Assembly (NCBI RefSeq): GCF_047303325.1
Contig: NZ_JBKBEX010000007.1
Span: 119,826-183,825 of the forward strand
Length of the DNA stretch: 64,000 nt
Origin: Polaromonas sp047303325
GTDB lineage: Bacteria > Pseudomonadota > Gammaproteobacteria > Burkholderiales > Burkholderiaceae_C
Reading direction: 5' to 3'
The position numbers and the translations under genes were made by a program. Every line of letters starts with the position of its first letter. Position 1 is the stretch's first letter. The notes under the pieces were generated by a model. It did no database searches and was not told the origin of the DNA. It was given only the letters and a program-made list of their open reading frames with translations. Shown here piece by piece: positions 50,719-64,000 of this stretch.

Positions 50719-51549
50719 TCAGCCAAGCCCGAATGATTTCCTCAGGCTTGAATCCACAGGACCGGCAGGCATAAACCGCCGCAATTTGCTCAACAGGGAT
50801 GCCTGCCCTGCCGGCGTGCGCCGCATGCGCCACGCGCCCAGGGCGGCTTCGACGATGGTGTTGGCCACGCCGTCGGGTTCTGGGGCGCTGTTGACGCTGT
50901 CGGCTACCGCCTGGGACACCAGGCCGCGTTCACGGTCATAGGCGGCGATTTTTGAGCTGGCCTGGGGCGAATTGAGGTCCAGGTTGGTCCGGGTGTAGTG
51001 CGGCTCGACCAGCGTGACGCGTATACCGAACTGGCGCACCTCGTGGTCCAGGGTTTCAGACAATCCTTCCACCGCATGCTTGGACGCCGAATAAAGTCCC
51101 ATGTAAGGCGCAGGCAGCAAACCGAGCACGGAACTGACATTGACGATACGCCCCGAGCGCCGGGCGCGCATATGCGGAAGCACTGCCTGCGCGGTGCGCA
51201 GGATGCCGAAGACATTGGTTTCGAACAGCGACGCAGCTTCATGGATCGCGGTTTCTTCCACCGCGCCGACCATGGTCACGCCCGCGTTATTGACGAGCAC
51301 GTCGATGCGCCCTGCCCGGTCGACGATGGACTGGACGGCCTGTTTGACGGATGCATCGTCGCGAACGTCCATTTCCACCAGTTCAACGCCCTGCAGCGGT
51401 TTTGTTTTTGCGATGCTGCGCACGGTGCCGAAGACCTGGCAGCCTTGCCTTGCGAACTTTTCCGCGGTGGTACGGCCTATGCCTGACGACACGCCTGTGA
51501 CAACAACAACTGGGGCCGCAGCTTTAGCAGCAACTTGAGAATTCGACAT
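50719..51549 (-). CDS. Short-chain dehydrogenase/reductase
   Basis: A 276-residue SDR enzyme. The NAD(P)-binding TGVSSGIG is at residues 19-26, NNAGVTMVG near 90, the catalytic Ser in VNVSSVLGLL and the YSASK site (YxxxK) are present. Several members act on keto or quinone substrates, but none is implied here. It follows the RND permease by 55 bp on the same strand, so it may be co-expressed with the efflux system. Confidence 0.9.
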   Translation of the reverse strand: MSNSQVAAKAAAPVVVVTGVSSGIGRTTAEKFARQGCQVFGTVRSIAKTKPLQGVELVEMDVRDDASVKQAVQSIVDRAGRIDVLVNNAGVTMVGAVEETAIHEAASLFETNVFGILRTAQAVLPHMRARRSGRIVNVSSVLGLLPAPYMGLYSASKHAVEGLSETLDHEVRQFGIRVTLVEPHYTRTNLDLNSPQASSKIAAYDRERGLVSQAVADSVNSAPEPDGVANTIVEAALGAWRMRRTPAGQASLLSKLRRFMPAGPVDSSLRKSFGLG

Positions 51550-51604
51550 GACAGGTCCCTCGATATGGATGAGTGTTTAAAAAGAAAAGCGGTGAAAAAG
51601 AAAA

Positions 51605-54600
51605 TCAGTGGGCCAATGCGGCATCCGCCACATCGGGCTTGCCTTCGTTCGAATGGGGGACCCGCGGGCCCCCGTCCGCGGCCGGCCTGATTCCGAACCA
51701 GATGGAATACATGGCAGGCAGGAACACCAGCGTGAGAACCGTCCCGGCAAAGGTGCCGCCTATCAGGGTGTAGGCGAGCGTGCCCCAGAACACCGAATGG
51801 GTGAGCGGGATGAAGGCCAGGATGGCCGCCAGGGCGGTCAGGATCACAGGGCGTGAACGCTGCACGGTAGCCTCGACCACCGCGCGGAACGGGTCCAGGC
51901 CCTCCTGCTCGTTGTGGTGGATCTGCCCGATCAGGATCAAGGTATTGCGCATCAGGATCCCTGACAGTGCGATCAGGCCGACCAGCGCATTGATGCCGAA
52001 GGGTTGCTGGAACAGGATCAAGGTAGGCACCACGCCGATCAGGCCCAGCGGACTGGTGAGGAAGACCATGACCATCGCGGAGATCGAGCGCACCTGGAAG
52101 ATGATGATCAGCAGCGTGATGGCCAGCATGATGGGGAACAGGGGCAGCATGGCCTTGGTGGCTTTGCCCGCTTCCTCGATGGCGCCGGCCTCCTCGATGC
52201 GGTAGCCGCCCGGCAGCTTGTCGATGATGGGCTGCAGCTGCGCCCTGATGGCGGTGGACACATCGGGAGGCTGCAAGCCCTCGGCGATGTCGCCGCGCAC
52301 GGTGATGGTCGGCATGCGGTCGCGCCGTCGCATGACGGGCTCCTCGGTGCGCACCTCGACCTTCCCCACCTGCGACAGCGGGATGCGCTGCCCGCTGGCG
52401 CCTGTCAGGGTGAAGTCGGCAATCTTTGCCGGATCGAGCCGGGTGCCGCCGCCCGAACGGGCCACGACCTGCACCGTGCGAATGTCTTCACGCACGGCAG
52501 TCAGCGGAACGCCGCTCAGCAAAAACTGCAGTTGCTGCGCCACGGCGCTGGAGCTCAAGCCCACGGCCTGCAGGCGGTCCTGTTGCAGGGTGAAGTGCAG
52601 CGTCGGGCTGCGCGTGCCCCAGTCGTTGTTGACGGTGCGCATCATGGGGCTGGCATCCATGACCTGCTGCACCTCGGCGGCGATATTGCGCAGCGTCTGC
52701 GCATCCGGCCCGCTGACGCGGTAGGCGACGGGGAATGGCGAGTACGGGCCGAACACCAGCTGGGTGACGCGCACGCGCGCCTCGGGAGCGATGCCGTCGG
52801 CAATCGCCTTGCGCAGCCGAATCTTTAAGGCCTCGCGCTCATCCTGGTTGTCGGTGCGAATCACGATCTTGGCAAACGAAGGGTCGGGCAGCTCCGGGCC
52901 CATCGCCAGGAAGAAGCGCGGAGCGCCCTGGCCGACGTAGGCGGTGACGATCTTGGCTTCCGGCTGCTGGGCCAGCCAGGCCTCCACCTTGGCGGCTGCG
53001 GCGCTGGTCTGCACAATGGATGTGCCATAAGGCATCTGCACTTCAACCAGCACTTCGGGGCGGTCGGAGATCGGGAAGAACTGTTTCTTGACCACCGCCA
53101 TGCCGAGCACCGCGACCACAAAAAAACCTGCCACCGCGCCGGCGACCAGCCACTTGCGGGCAATGACGCGCCCCAGCATCTGGCGCAAGCGGTTATAGCG
53201 CGGCGTGTCGTAGAGGGCTTCGTGGCCGCCCTCGATCTTTTTGAGGTCGGGCAACATCTTGACGCCCAGGTAGGGCGTGAACACTACAGCAACCACCCAG
53301 GAAGCGATCAGCGCGATGCCGACGATCCAGAACATATTGCTGGTGTATTCGCCCGCGGTGGATCGGGCAAAACCGTTGGGCATGAAGCCGACAGCCGTGA
53401 CCAGCGTGCCCGAGAGCATGGGCGCGGCGGTGTGGCTCCAGGCATAGGCGGACGCGGCGGTGCGGCTGTAGCCCTCCTCCATCTTCACCACCATCATTTC
53501 GATGGCGATGATGGCGTCGTCCACCAGCAGGCCCAGCCCGAGGATCAGCGAGCCCAGCGTGATGCGGTCGAAGTTCTTCCCCGTCGCGGCCATCACGATG
53601 AAGACGATCGCCAGCGTCAACGGCACTGCGGCGGCGACCACGATGCCCACGCGCCAGCCCATGCTCACGAAACACACCACCATGACCACCAGCAGCGCGA
53701 CGAAGAACTTGACCATGAATTCATCGACCGACGAGCTGATGTTGACCGACTGGTCCGTGACCTTGGTCAGGCTCACGCCCAGCGGCAGGTCGGCGTTGAT
53801 CGCGCCAATCTCTTTATCGAGCGATTTGCCCAGGTCCAGGCCGTTCCAGCCGTCGCGCATGACGACGCCGAGCAGCAGCGCGGGCTCGCCGCCATTGCGG
53901 ATCATGAAGGTTGCCGGGTCTTCATACCCGCGCTTGACGGTGGCGATGTCCGACAGTTTCAGCGTACGCCCCTGCGCCACGATCGGCGTATCGCGGATTT
54001 TCTGCAGCTCATCGAATGCGCCGTCCAGGCGGATGAAAACCTGCGGCCCTTTGGTTTCCACCGAGCCGGCCGGCGTCAATGCGTTCTGGCCGTTGAGCGC
54101 AGCAAACACCTCCTGCGTGCCCAGTCCCAGCGTGGCCAGGCGCTCGTGCGAGAACTCGACGTAAACGCGTTCGGGCTGCTCACCGACGATGTTCACTTTT
54201 TTGACGCCCGGCACGTGCAGCAGCCGCTGGCGCAGCGTCTCGGCGTCGCGCACCAGCAGGCGCTGCGGTTCGCCCTTGGCTTTCAAGGCGAACAGTGCAA
54301 AGGTAACGTCGGCATATTCGTCATTGACCATAGGCCCAATGACGCCGGCCGGAAGGTTGGCCGCTTCATCGCCCACTTTCTTGCGTGCCTGGTAGAACTG
54401 CTCCTGCACTTCCGAGGGCGGTGTGGTGTCCAGCAGGCTCAGGGTGGTGAAAGCCAGGCCGGGGCGGGTGTAGGTTTCGCTGCGGTCGTACCAGCGCAGT
54501 TCCTGCAGGCGTTTTTCCAGTTTTTCGGCGACCTGGTCCTGCATTTCCTGCGCGGTGGCGCCGGGCCAGGCGGTGATGACGGTCATCACCTTGACGGTGA

Positions 54601-54733
54601 AGGCCGGGTCTTCGGCCCGCCCGAGTTTGAAGAAGGAGACGAGCCCGGCCAGGGAGATCAGGCAGATCAGGAACAGGGTGACGGAGCGCTCGCGAACGGC
54701 GAGCGCCGACAGGTTGAAGCGGCCCTCGCTCAT
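51605..54733 (-). CDS. RND efflux transporter, inner-membrane permease
   Basis: A 1042-residue AcrB-type permease, 12 helices with two large periplasmic loops. The proton-relay block GLLVDDAIIAIEMMVVKMEE is in helix 4, and the family start RFNLSALAVRERSVTLFLI is intact. It forms a tripartite pump with the adaptor upstream and the channel gene at 56679, exporting toxic or organic compounds. It overlaps the adaptor gene by four bases. By sequence it is closest in type to TriC/VexF-like pumps, not the classic AcrB; the substrate is unknown. Confidence 0.95.
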   Translation of the reverse strand: MSEGRFNLSALAVRERSVTLFLICLISLAGLVSFFKLGRAEDPAFTVKVMTVITAWPGATAQEMQDQVAEKLEKRLQELRWYDRSETYTRPGLAFTTLSLLDTTPPSEVQEQFYQARKKVGDEAANLPAGVIGPMVNDEYADVTFALFALKAKGEPQRLLVRDAETLRQRLLHVPGVKKVNIVGEQPERVYVEFSHERLATLGLGTQEVFAALNGQNALTPAGSVETKGPQVFIRLDGAFDELQKIRDTPIVAQGRTLKLSDIATVKRGYEDPATFMIRNGGEPALLLGVVMRDGWNGLDLGKSLDKEIGAINADLPLGVSLTKVTDQSVNISSSVDEFMVKFFVALLVVMVVCFVSMGWRVGIVVAAAVPLTLAIVFIVMAATGKNFDRITLGSLILGLGLLVDDAIIAIEMMVVKMEEGYSRTAASAYAWSHTAAPMLSGTLVTAVGFMPNGFARSTAGEYTSNMFWIVGIALIASWVVAVVFTPYLGVKMLPDLKKIEGGHEALYDTPRYNRLRQMLGRVIARKWLVAGAVAGFFVVAVLGMAVVKKQFFPISDRPEVLVEVQMPYGTSIVQTSAAAAKVEAWLAQQPEAKIVTAYVGQGAPRFFLAMGPELPDPSFAKIVIRTDNQDEREALKIRLRKAIADGIAPEARVRVTQLVFGPYSPFPVAYRVSGPDAQTLRNIAAEVQQVMDASPMMRTVNNDWGTRSPTLHFTLQQDRLQAVGLSSSAVAQQLQFLLSGVPLTAVREDIRTVQVVARSGGGTRLDPAKIADFTLTGASGQRIPLSQVGKVEVRTEEPVMRRRDRMPTITVRGDIAEGLQPPDVSTAIRAQLQPIIDKLPGGYRIEEAGAIEEAGKATKAMLPLFPIMLAITLLIIIFQVRSISAMVMVFLTSPLGLIGVVPTLILFQQPFGINALVGLIALSGILMRNTLILIGQIHHNEQEGLDPFRAVVEATVQRSRPVILTALAAILAFIPLTHSVFWGTLAYTLIGGTFAGTVLTLVFLPAMYSIWFGIRPAADGGPRVPHSNEGKPDVADAALAH

Positions 54734-55836
54734 AGCTTGGCTTTCGCGACGACGGTGGCCTCGCCCGCGACCCGGACCTGCTCGCCTTCGCGCAGCAAGT
54801 GCGTGCCCAGTGCAACGATGCGCTCACCTTGCTTGAGGGTGCCGGTTACGCGCGCACTGTCGTCACCCAGGCGCTGGACCGTGACGGGCCGCCAGGACAC
54901 TTTGGCCGGCTCACCCTGGATCACCCAGACGCCGGGGCCTTTGCCCGCATCGAACAGGGCGGCAATGGGTACCGACAAACCGCCTTGGGCGGCGGGAGCT
55001 GCATCCGACAACTGGATGGTGACCGTGCTGCCCAGCGGCGCGCCGGCCAACTCGCCGTCCAGCACATAACGGGCTTCGAAGGTGCGCGTCAGCCTGTCGG
55101 CGGCATCCGAGATTTGCCGGAGCCTGGCAGGAGCGCCCGCCCCTTCCTTGCCAAACAGCGCGGCCACGCCGGTTGAACCGACCGGGGGGCGCAGGGTTTC
55201 CGGCAACTGGACGACGGCTTCACGGCGGCCGGCATGCGCCAGTCGCACCACGGCCTGGCCTGCGTTGACGACCTGGCCGGCTTCGGCCAGTGTTTCCATG
55301 ACGACGCCATCGGCATCGGCCACCAATTCCGCATAGCGGCTCGCGTTACGCGCCACATCGGCCTGGGCTTCAGCCGCATTGAACTGGGCCTTGGCGGCAT
55401 CCGCCGCGGCCTTGACCTGGTCATAGGCCGACGCCGAAATCGCGCCGGTTCCGCGCAGGTCGCGGTAACGGGCCTCATCCTCCGCCGTCTGCTGCGCCCG
55501 CGCCCTGGCCGCAACGACCGCCTCTTGCTGGGCATGCGCCGCAAGCTTCAGGTCAACCGGGTCGATACGCGCAAGGACCTGGCCGCGTTTGACGCTTTGC
55601 CCGGCGTCCACCAGGCGCTCCAGAACCTTGCCCGGGACGCGAAAGCCCAGGTCACTTTGTACCCGGGCTGCCACGATCCCGGTGAAGGTGCGCGACGCAA
55701 GGGCCGCGTCACGCACAGTGGCCGCGCGCACCAGGGGTGCCTCGGTACGCGGATCGGAAGGCTTTTTATCGCCGCAAGCGGCTAAAACCAGCGCCAGTAC
55801 AGGCAGGACAGCAAATGAAATGAGGCGGTTAGGCAT
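54730..55836 (-). CDS. RND efflux periplasmic adaptor (membrane fusion protein)
   Basis: A 368-residue lipoprotein: the signal ends VLALVLAACGDKK, with the lipobox LAAC near residue 21. Then come the lipoyl/barrel strands (FTGIVAARVQSDLGFRVPGK), an alpha-hairpin rich in Ala and Gln and the RIDPVDLKLAAHAQ segment. It links the permease to the outer-membrane channel. An operator-like site is directly upstream, shared in sequence with the tetR/channel promoter. Confidence 0.93.
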   Translation of the reverse strand: MPNRLISFAVLPVLALVLAACGDKKPSDPRTEAPLVRAATVRDAALASRTFTGIVAARVQSDLGFRVPGKVLERLVDAGQSVKRGQVLARIDPVDLKLAAHAQQEAVVAARARAQQTAEDEARYRDLRGTGAISASAYDQVKAAADAAKAQFNAAEAQADVARNASRYAELVADADGVVMETLAEAGQVVNAGQAVVRLAHAGRREAVVQLPETLRPPVGSTGVAALFGKEGAGAPARLRQISDAADRLTRTFEARYVLDGELAGAPLGSTVTIQLSDAAPAAQGGLSVPIAALFDAGKGPGVWVIQGEPAKVSWRPVTVQRLGDDSARVTGTLKQGERIVALGTHLLREGEQVRVAGEATVVAKAKL

Positions 55837-55879
55837 GGAAATCCCGTAAAAACCAGACAGGATTTCATTTTGGAACTAG

Positions 55880-55901
55880 TGACCATATATGTCAATAGTC
55901 A
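55880..55901. promoter_or_regulatory. TetR operator-like site, adaptor promoter
   Basis: A 22-bp imperfect palindrome with ends TGACCATA and ATAGTCA, near-identical to 56579-56600. It lies 43 bp upstream of the adaptor start. Confidence 0.75.
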
Positions 55902-55921
55902 CAATCAATGCGGCCGATTAA

Positions 55922-56539
55922 TTAAGGCGACAAGCTGCGAAGCACCAGGCTGGAAAGCTGGGCCGGCGCCTCCTCGGTGGAATCCAGGCTGTATTGCAGG
56001 AGCAAGGGATTCAGGTAAGGACGCATGACGAGGCACACCGCAGCCGTGGTCTCATCGAGGGGCGTCTTTCGCTCGAAATCCTCGGTCTCCCGTCCCAGGC
56101 GCAACAGGTCCTGCACCATGGACTGCATGTGCAGTTCGAAGGCACGCACCGCCTCCCACCGGCCGCTGGCGGCCGAGGCTGCGATGTCATAGAGCTTGCG
56201 ATCCTCAAAAAACAAGCGAAGGCTTGACTCGACCATCGCCTTGAACATGCGCCTGAGTTTCTCCGGCGGACGGTCGACGGCGCCAATGGCCGCCCTGATG
56301 TCGGCTTCGATTTCGCTCAGGCAATTGGCGCAGATGAGTTCGCCAATGGCCTGCTTGGACTCGAAGAACTTGTAGATATAGGCCTTGGAAAAGCCTATGG
56401 CCTTGGCCAGGTCGGAAACGGTGGTTTTTTCGTAGCCGTAGAGGCGGAAGTGCTGCGTGGCGGCCTGGACGATCTGGTCCCGGACTTCGTGGTCGGCGGG
56501 GCCCCGGGCCGGCGCCGGGGAGGTGCTTGCTTTGGTCAT
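55922..56539 (-). CDS. TetR-family repressor of the efflux system
   Basis: A 205-residue TetR regulator with its helix-turn-helix in residues 20-65 (IVQAATQHFRLYGYEKTTVS, then KAIGFSKAYIYKFFESKQA) and an all-helical ligand domain. It lies between the adaptor gene and the divergent outer-membrane channel gene. Near-identical 22-bp palindromes occur upstream of both units, so it most likely represses the whole pump and is released by a pump substrate. Confidence 0.94.
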   Translation of the reverse strand: MTKASTSPAPARGPADHEVRDQIVQAATQHFRLYGYEKTTVSDLAKAIGFSKAYIYKFFESKQAIGELICANCLSEIEADIRAAIGAVDRPPEKLRRMFKAMVESSLRLFFEDRKLYDIAASAASGRWEAVRAFELHMQSMVQDLLRLGRETEDFERKTPLDETTAAVCLVMRPYLNPLLLQYSLDSTEEAPAQLSSLVLRSLSP

Positions 56540-56578
56540 GGAGAGAGCTTACCTCCTGCCGCCGGCTTGCACAATAAG

Positions 56579-56600
56579 TGACCATATTGTAATATAGTCA
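56579..56600. promoter_or_regulatory. TetR operator-like site, tetR/channel promoter
   Basis: A 22-bp palindrome with arms TGACCATATT and AATATAGTCA, one mismatch between arms. It lies 40 bp upstream of tetR and 79 bp upstream of the channel gene. Confidence 0.78.
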
Positions 56601-56678
56601 CAATGGTTCTATCAGATTCATCCTTTCACGCTCGTTTTTTCACCTCACTCCACTCCACTCCACTCCGCGGAAGATGCC

Positions 56679-58139
56679 ATGCCAATCAAACGCAGTCTCA
56701 TCGTGCTGGCCATCGCCAGCCTCTCGGCCGGTTGTGCGGTCGGGCCCGATTACGCCCGGCCCGACACACCCATGCCGGATCACTACCTGGGCCAGAAAGC
56801 CCTGGAGCAACGGCAGGCCACCGCCGACGCCGATCTCGTCACCTGGTGGGAAGGCTTTGGCGATGCACAACTGAGCCGCTTCATCAAACTGGCACTGGTG
56901 CAGAACCTGGACCTTGCGCAGGCGAGCGCCCGGGTGACCCAGGCGCGTGCAGGGCTGGGAGCCGCGAATGCCGCACTGCTACCCTCCGGCAACCTGAGCG
57001 CCCAGGGAACACGCGCCTACCAGTCGGTTGAAACACCCCTGGGCCAGATCTTGAATTCGCAGCCCAATTTCGACCGCTTCGGCAGGTCTTATGAGGCCAA
57101 TCTGGGGGGCAGCTGGGAGCTGGACCTGTTCGGCGGCCTACGCCGGGGACGCGAAGCAGCGCTTGCCGACTACCAGGCTTCGGAGGCCGGCGCCTCGGCG
57201 GTACGCCTGGCGGTAGCGGCGCAAACGGCCGACGTCTACATCGGCATCCGCGGCCTGCAGGCTCGCCTTGAGATTGCGCGCAAGCAAGTGCAGACGCAAC
57301 AGGACCTGCTCGCCATCATCAACCAGCTCTATGGCAAGGGCCTGGCTGCCGAGCTGCAAGTGCGGCAGGCCGAAGGCGCGCTGGCCCAGGTGAAAGCCTC
57401 AGTGCCTGTGCTTGAAGCAGGGCTGGAGACGGCCATGAACGCGCTGGACGTGCTGCTGGGCACGCCGCCCGGCACACACCGGGCGGAGCTGGCGAACGCC
57501 GGCGCCATCCCGGCCGCCCCGCGAATCGCCGCCACCGGCACACCCGGCGACCTGCTCAGGCGCCGGCCCGACCTGATCGTGGCCGAGCGCCGCCTGGCTG
57601 CGTCGAACGCACGCATCGGCGTGGCGGTTGCCGAGTACTACCCCAAGCTGTCCTTGAGCGGACTGGTCGGCAGCGCGACCTCGCTGCCCGGCGGCAGGCT
57701 GTTCACCGACGGCTCCAGCCAGGCCGCCGGCGTGCTGGGCCTGCGCTGGCGCTTGTTCGATTTCGGCCGCATCAACGCGCAGATCGACCTGGCCAAGGGC
57801 CGCGAAGCCGAGGCCTTGGCCGCTTACAAGCAGGCCGTGCTGCGCGCGACGGAGGACGTGGAAAACGCCTTATCCGCTCTGGTCAAACGCGAAGACCAGG
57901 CCGGCCTGCTCACCCAGGGGGTGGACTCGCTGGGCCGGGCCAGAGGCGCCTCGTTCGCGGCCTACCAGAAGGGGGTTGTCAGCCTCGTCGAGGTTTTGCA
58001 GGCGGACGAAAACCTGTTGCGCGCTTCCGATACGCGGGCACAGGCACAAACCGAATCCGCGCGCGCGGCGGTCGCGGCTTTCAGGGCGCTGGGAGGCGGT
58101 TGGCAGCCCCGCGAAACCGAAGCAATCGCCGCCAGGTAG
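56679..58139 (+). CDS. Outer-membrane efflux channel lipoprotein (NodT/OprM type)
   Basis: A 486-residue outer-membrane factor. The lipoprotein signal ends ASLSAGCAVGPDYARPDTP with the modified Cys near residue 19. Two repeats of the OEP domain follow, the typical ANAALLPSGNLSAQG and YYPKLSLSGLVGSA blocks marking each half. It forms the trimeric exit duct of the RND pump. It is transcribed away from tetR from a shared promoter with the operator at 56579. Confidence 0.93.
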   Translation: MPIKRSLIVLAIASLSAGCAVGPDYARPDTPMPDHYLGQKALEQRQATADADLVTWWEGFGDAQLSRFIKLALVQNLDLAQASARVTQARAGLGAANAALLPSGNLSAQGTRAYQSVETPLGQILNSQPNFDRFGRSYEANLGGSWELDLFGGLRRGREAALADYQASEAGASAVRLAVAAQTADVYIGIRGLQARLEIARKQVQTQQDLLAIINQLYGKGLAAELQVRQAEGALAQVKASVPVLEAGLETAMNALDVLLGTPPGTHRAELANAGAIPAAPRIAATGTPGDLLRRRPDLIVAERRLAASNARIGVAVAEYYPKLSLSGLVGSATSLPGGRLFTDGSSQAAGVLGLRWRLFDFGRINAQIDLAKGREAEALAAYKQAVLRATEDVENALSALVKREDQAGLLTQGVDSLGRARGASFAAYQKGVVSLVEVLQADENLLRASDTRAQAQTESARAAVAAFRALGGGWQPRETEAIAAR

Positions 58140-58184
58140 CGCCGCCGGCAGTGTCGGCTTTCATCGCGCTGGCGACGGACAGGC

Positions 58185-60427
58185 TCAGTGAGGTGAAGAC
58201 CCTGCCGGAGATATTGCGGACGCAGCCGTGCCGGAATTTGGTGCCACCCCCTGCGCGTCATCCGGCCAGATCCGCATTGCGGGCGCCTGGCTGACGATGG
58301 ACAGCAGGTAGTCGATGTCGGCGGGCTTGACCACGTGATGGTCGAAGCCCGCGCTCTGCGATTTCAGGCGGCTTTCGGCCTCGCCGTATCCGGTCAACGC
58401 GATCATCAGCGCATCCCTGGATTCGGGGCTGCTGCGCAGCTGACGGGCCACTTCAAAGCCGTCCATGCCGGGCAGGCCGATGTCGAGGATCAGCACGTCG
58501 GGCACGAATTCCCGGGCCACGGTGAGCGCCGCCGCGCCGTCGTTGGCGATCCTGACCACATAACCTTCGAGTTCAAGCAGGACTTTCAGCGTGTCGGCCG
58601 ATGCTGGCAAGTCGTCGACGACCAGGATTTTGCGGGAGGTCGCCGGCGCCGGCCTGGCGGGAGGCGGTGCGTGGTCGGCCTCAAGCACGGCCCCCTCGGC
58701 CAGCACCCGGGCCGGGAAAAACACGGAGATGCGGCAGCCTTTGCCGCGGCCCTCGCTGTGCGCCTCCACCCTGCCCTGGTGCAGCTGCACCAGGTGCTTG
58801 ACCAGTGTGAGGCCTATGCCGAGGCCGCCCTGGGCGCGGTCCAGGGCCTGGTCGCCCTGGGCGAACAGGTCAAAGATATGTGGCATGAATTCGGCCTCTA
58901 TGCCCTGGCCGGTGTCCGAGACGGTGATGCACAGCTCATCGCCCCTGAATGAGGCGCCCAGCCTGATCTTTCCCCCCGGGTCGGTGAACTTGGAGGCGTT
59001 GTTCAGCAGGTTGGACAGTACCTGCGACAGGCGCACCAGGTCGCCTTGCAGGACTATCGGCTCGCCGGGAATGTCAACCGTGAGTTCCTGCTGCCTGGCG
59101 GCCAGCAAAGGGTTGCTGGCCTCGACGGCGCGCTCGCACAGGGTGGACAGCCGCACCGGCTCCACGTGCACGGTCACCTTGCCGCGGACGATGCGCGAGA
59201 CGTCCAGAAGGTCATCGACCATCCTGGACATGTGGTCCACCTGGCGGGCGATCACATCGCGCGCCCAGGCCACGGTCGGGTCGGCCACCTGGGCACCGTG
59301 GATGATGTGCACCGCGTTGCGTATGGGCGCCAGCGGGTTGCGCAGCTCATGCGCCAGCATGGCGAGGAACTCGTTCTTGCGGCGGTCGGCCTCCTGCACC
59401 AGGGTGTAAAGCCTGGCGTTCTCCATGGCGATGGAGGCCCGACCCACGACTTCGCTGAGCAGGGCGGCATCGGCCTGCGCGAAGCCGCCGGCCCTGCCGA
59501 ACAGGATCAACGCGCCCAGCTGCTGCTCGCCGGCCACCAGGGGGCAGACTGCCATCTCTTCATGGTCGGCCGGCAGCGCCGGCCACTCGGCGGGCGGCGT
59601 AGCCGCGGGCTGCGCCGCGCACAGCTCAGTCGCGGGCAGGAAGGCTATTTCCCGCGCGAGCATGGCGTCCCGCACCAGCGCCGCCATGGAGGGGCTCAGA
59701 TCGCGCTGGCACTCCAGCAGCACCGGGCCCACGGCGGGATCCGCGCTGCCCGAAATCTTCAGACAGCGGCAGTGCAGCGCCCCATGACCGTCAAGCAGGG
59801 CGACGGCCGCCATGTCGCCCAGGCGCGGCACCGCGATGTCCGCCAGCGCATGGGCGGTGGCGTCGATATGCAGGGACATCGAAAGCCGCTGGCTGGCCTC
59901 GGCCAGGTAGGCCGCGCGGCGCGTGGCGTCTTCCGCCGCGGTGCGCGCCGCCTCGGAGCGCGCCAGCGCCTCGCGCTCGACGGCCTGCTGCTGCAGCTGC
60001 CGGTGCATGCGGTGCAGGTCGACAAACACCTTGACCTTGGAGCGCAGCACGCCGGGCACGACCGGGGACGAGATGTAGTCCACCGCGCCCAGCGCATAAC
60101 CCTTGGCGGCCTGGGCCTCGTCGACGTAAGCGGTGATGAACAGGATGGGGGTCTGTGAGCTCTTTTTGTACTGCCGTATCAGGCTGGCGGTCTCCAGGCC
60201 GTCGATGTCGGGCATGTTCACGTCCAGCAGGATGGCGGCGAACTCCATCTCCAGGATCAGGCGCAGGGCCTCCCGGCCCGAACGCGCGCTGACGAGGTTC
60301 TGCCCCAGCTCCTCGAGGATGCTGCCCATGACGACGTGCTTTTCGGGCAGGTCGTCGACGATCAGGATGTTGACCGGGTCCGGGTTCAGCATGCTTGCCG
60401 GCTCCTGCGGCATGGCGAGAACGGCGC

Positions 60428-60431
<4 letters not shown>
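58185..60431 (-). CDS. Soluble hybrid histidine kinase: receiver, GAF, kinase, receiver
   Basis: A 748-residue protein. An N-terminal receiver (VNILIVDDLPEKHVVMG, Asp in ILLDVNMPDIDG; about 15-130) is followed by a GAF domain (about 185-330), HisKA with the His in FLAMLAHELRNPLAP, HATPase with NLLNNASKFTDPGG and LGIGLTLVKHLV, and a C-terminal receiver (Asp in VLILDIGLPGMDG). No membrane helices were seen. Its start ATGA overlaps the stop of the HAMP-rich kinase gene, so the two act in the same cascade. The receiver-first layout suggests it is a relay from that kinase. Confidence 0.92.

Positions 60432-64000
<3,569 letters not shown>

Noticed and set aside
53222..55069. A plus-strand open frame of 615 codons
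   Set aside because: Antisense shadow of the RND permease and adaptor genes.

Overview
The window is high-GC, densely packed bacterial DNA. It looks like a betaproteobacterium of the Burkholderiales, most likely a Comamonadaceae member of the Polaromonas/Rhodoferax/Variovorax type. The reasons are four Bug (TctC-type) periplasmic binding proteins, RraA/aldolase-type operons under LysR regulators, a complete cbb3 oxidase locus next to hemN and an Anr-type fnr, and nearly all genes sitting in short same-strand operons. Identification is by reading protein motifs only; no database search was run.

Layout. Positions 1-2500 hold the end of a hydroxyacid dehydrogenase gene and two Bug receptors, closed by a clear intrinsic terminator and followed by a decayed IS3-type transposase end. 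Positions 2779-8390 hold an unknown exported protein, a membrane hybrid kinase, a sulfotransferase and an APS kinase, all on the minus strand. Positions 8611-16550 hold two LysR-controlled catabolic clusters: flavin reductase + VOC protein, and aminotransferase + three RraA-family proteins + Bug receptor. Positions 16547-18209 hold DUF1801, AHSA1 and ArsR genes.

Positions 18303-45777 form a low-oxygen block: safE-like, hemN, a desaturase, fnr, a response regulator, universal stress proteins, a tricarballylate (tcu) operon with a Bug receptor, a PAS kinase/NarL pair, ccoI-ccoS-ccoN-ccoO-ccoQ-ccoP-ccoG-fixH, and then usp-usp-arcDABC and BON-usp. Seven sites of the form TTGA(T/C/G)-N4-(A/G)TCAA lie upstream of these transcription units. 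The FNR encoded here has an E-x2-S-R recognition helix that fits them. The block therefore reads as one local FNR/Anr regulon: high-affinity respiration, anaerobic haem synthesis, arginine fermentation and stress proteins.

Positions 46031-47880 look like a small integron cassette array without an integrase (a CALIN): three genes separated by two attC-type sites with conserved core boxes and long inverted repeats. Positions 47965-51549 hold an unknown exported protein, an alpha/beta hydrolase, a BLUF photoreceptor and an SDR enzyme. Positions 51605-58139 hold a TetR-controlled RND efflux system with its outer-membrane channel divergent from tetR; two near-identical 22-bp operator-like sequences mark both promoters. 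The window ends inside an operon of two large soluble-type hybrid histidine kinases, the second with tandem HAMP repeats.

No tRNA, rRNA or CRISPR array was seen. The most unusual items are the cassette array, the inverted-repeat-bounded insertion between hemN and its FNR box, the triple RraA cluster, the duplicated FNR-box segment between ccoI and usp, and the APS kinase/sulfotransferase pair beside a hybrid kinase.
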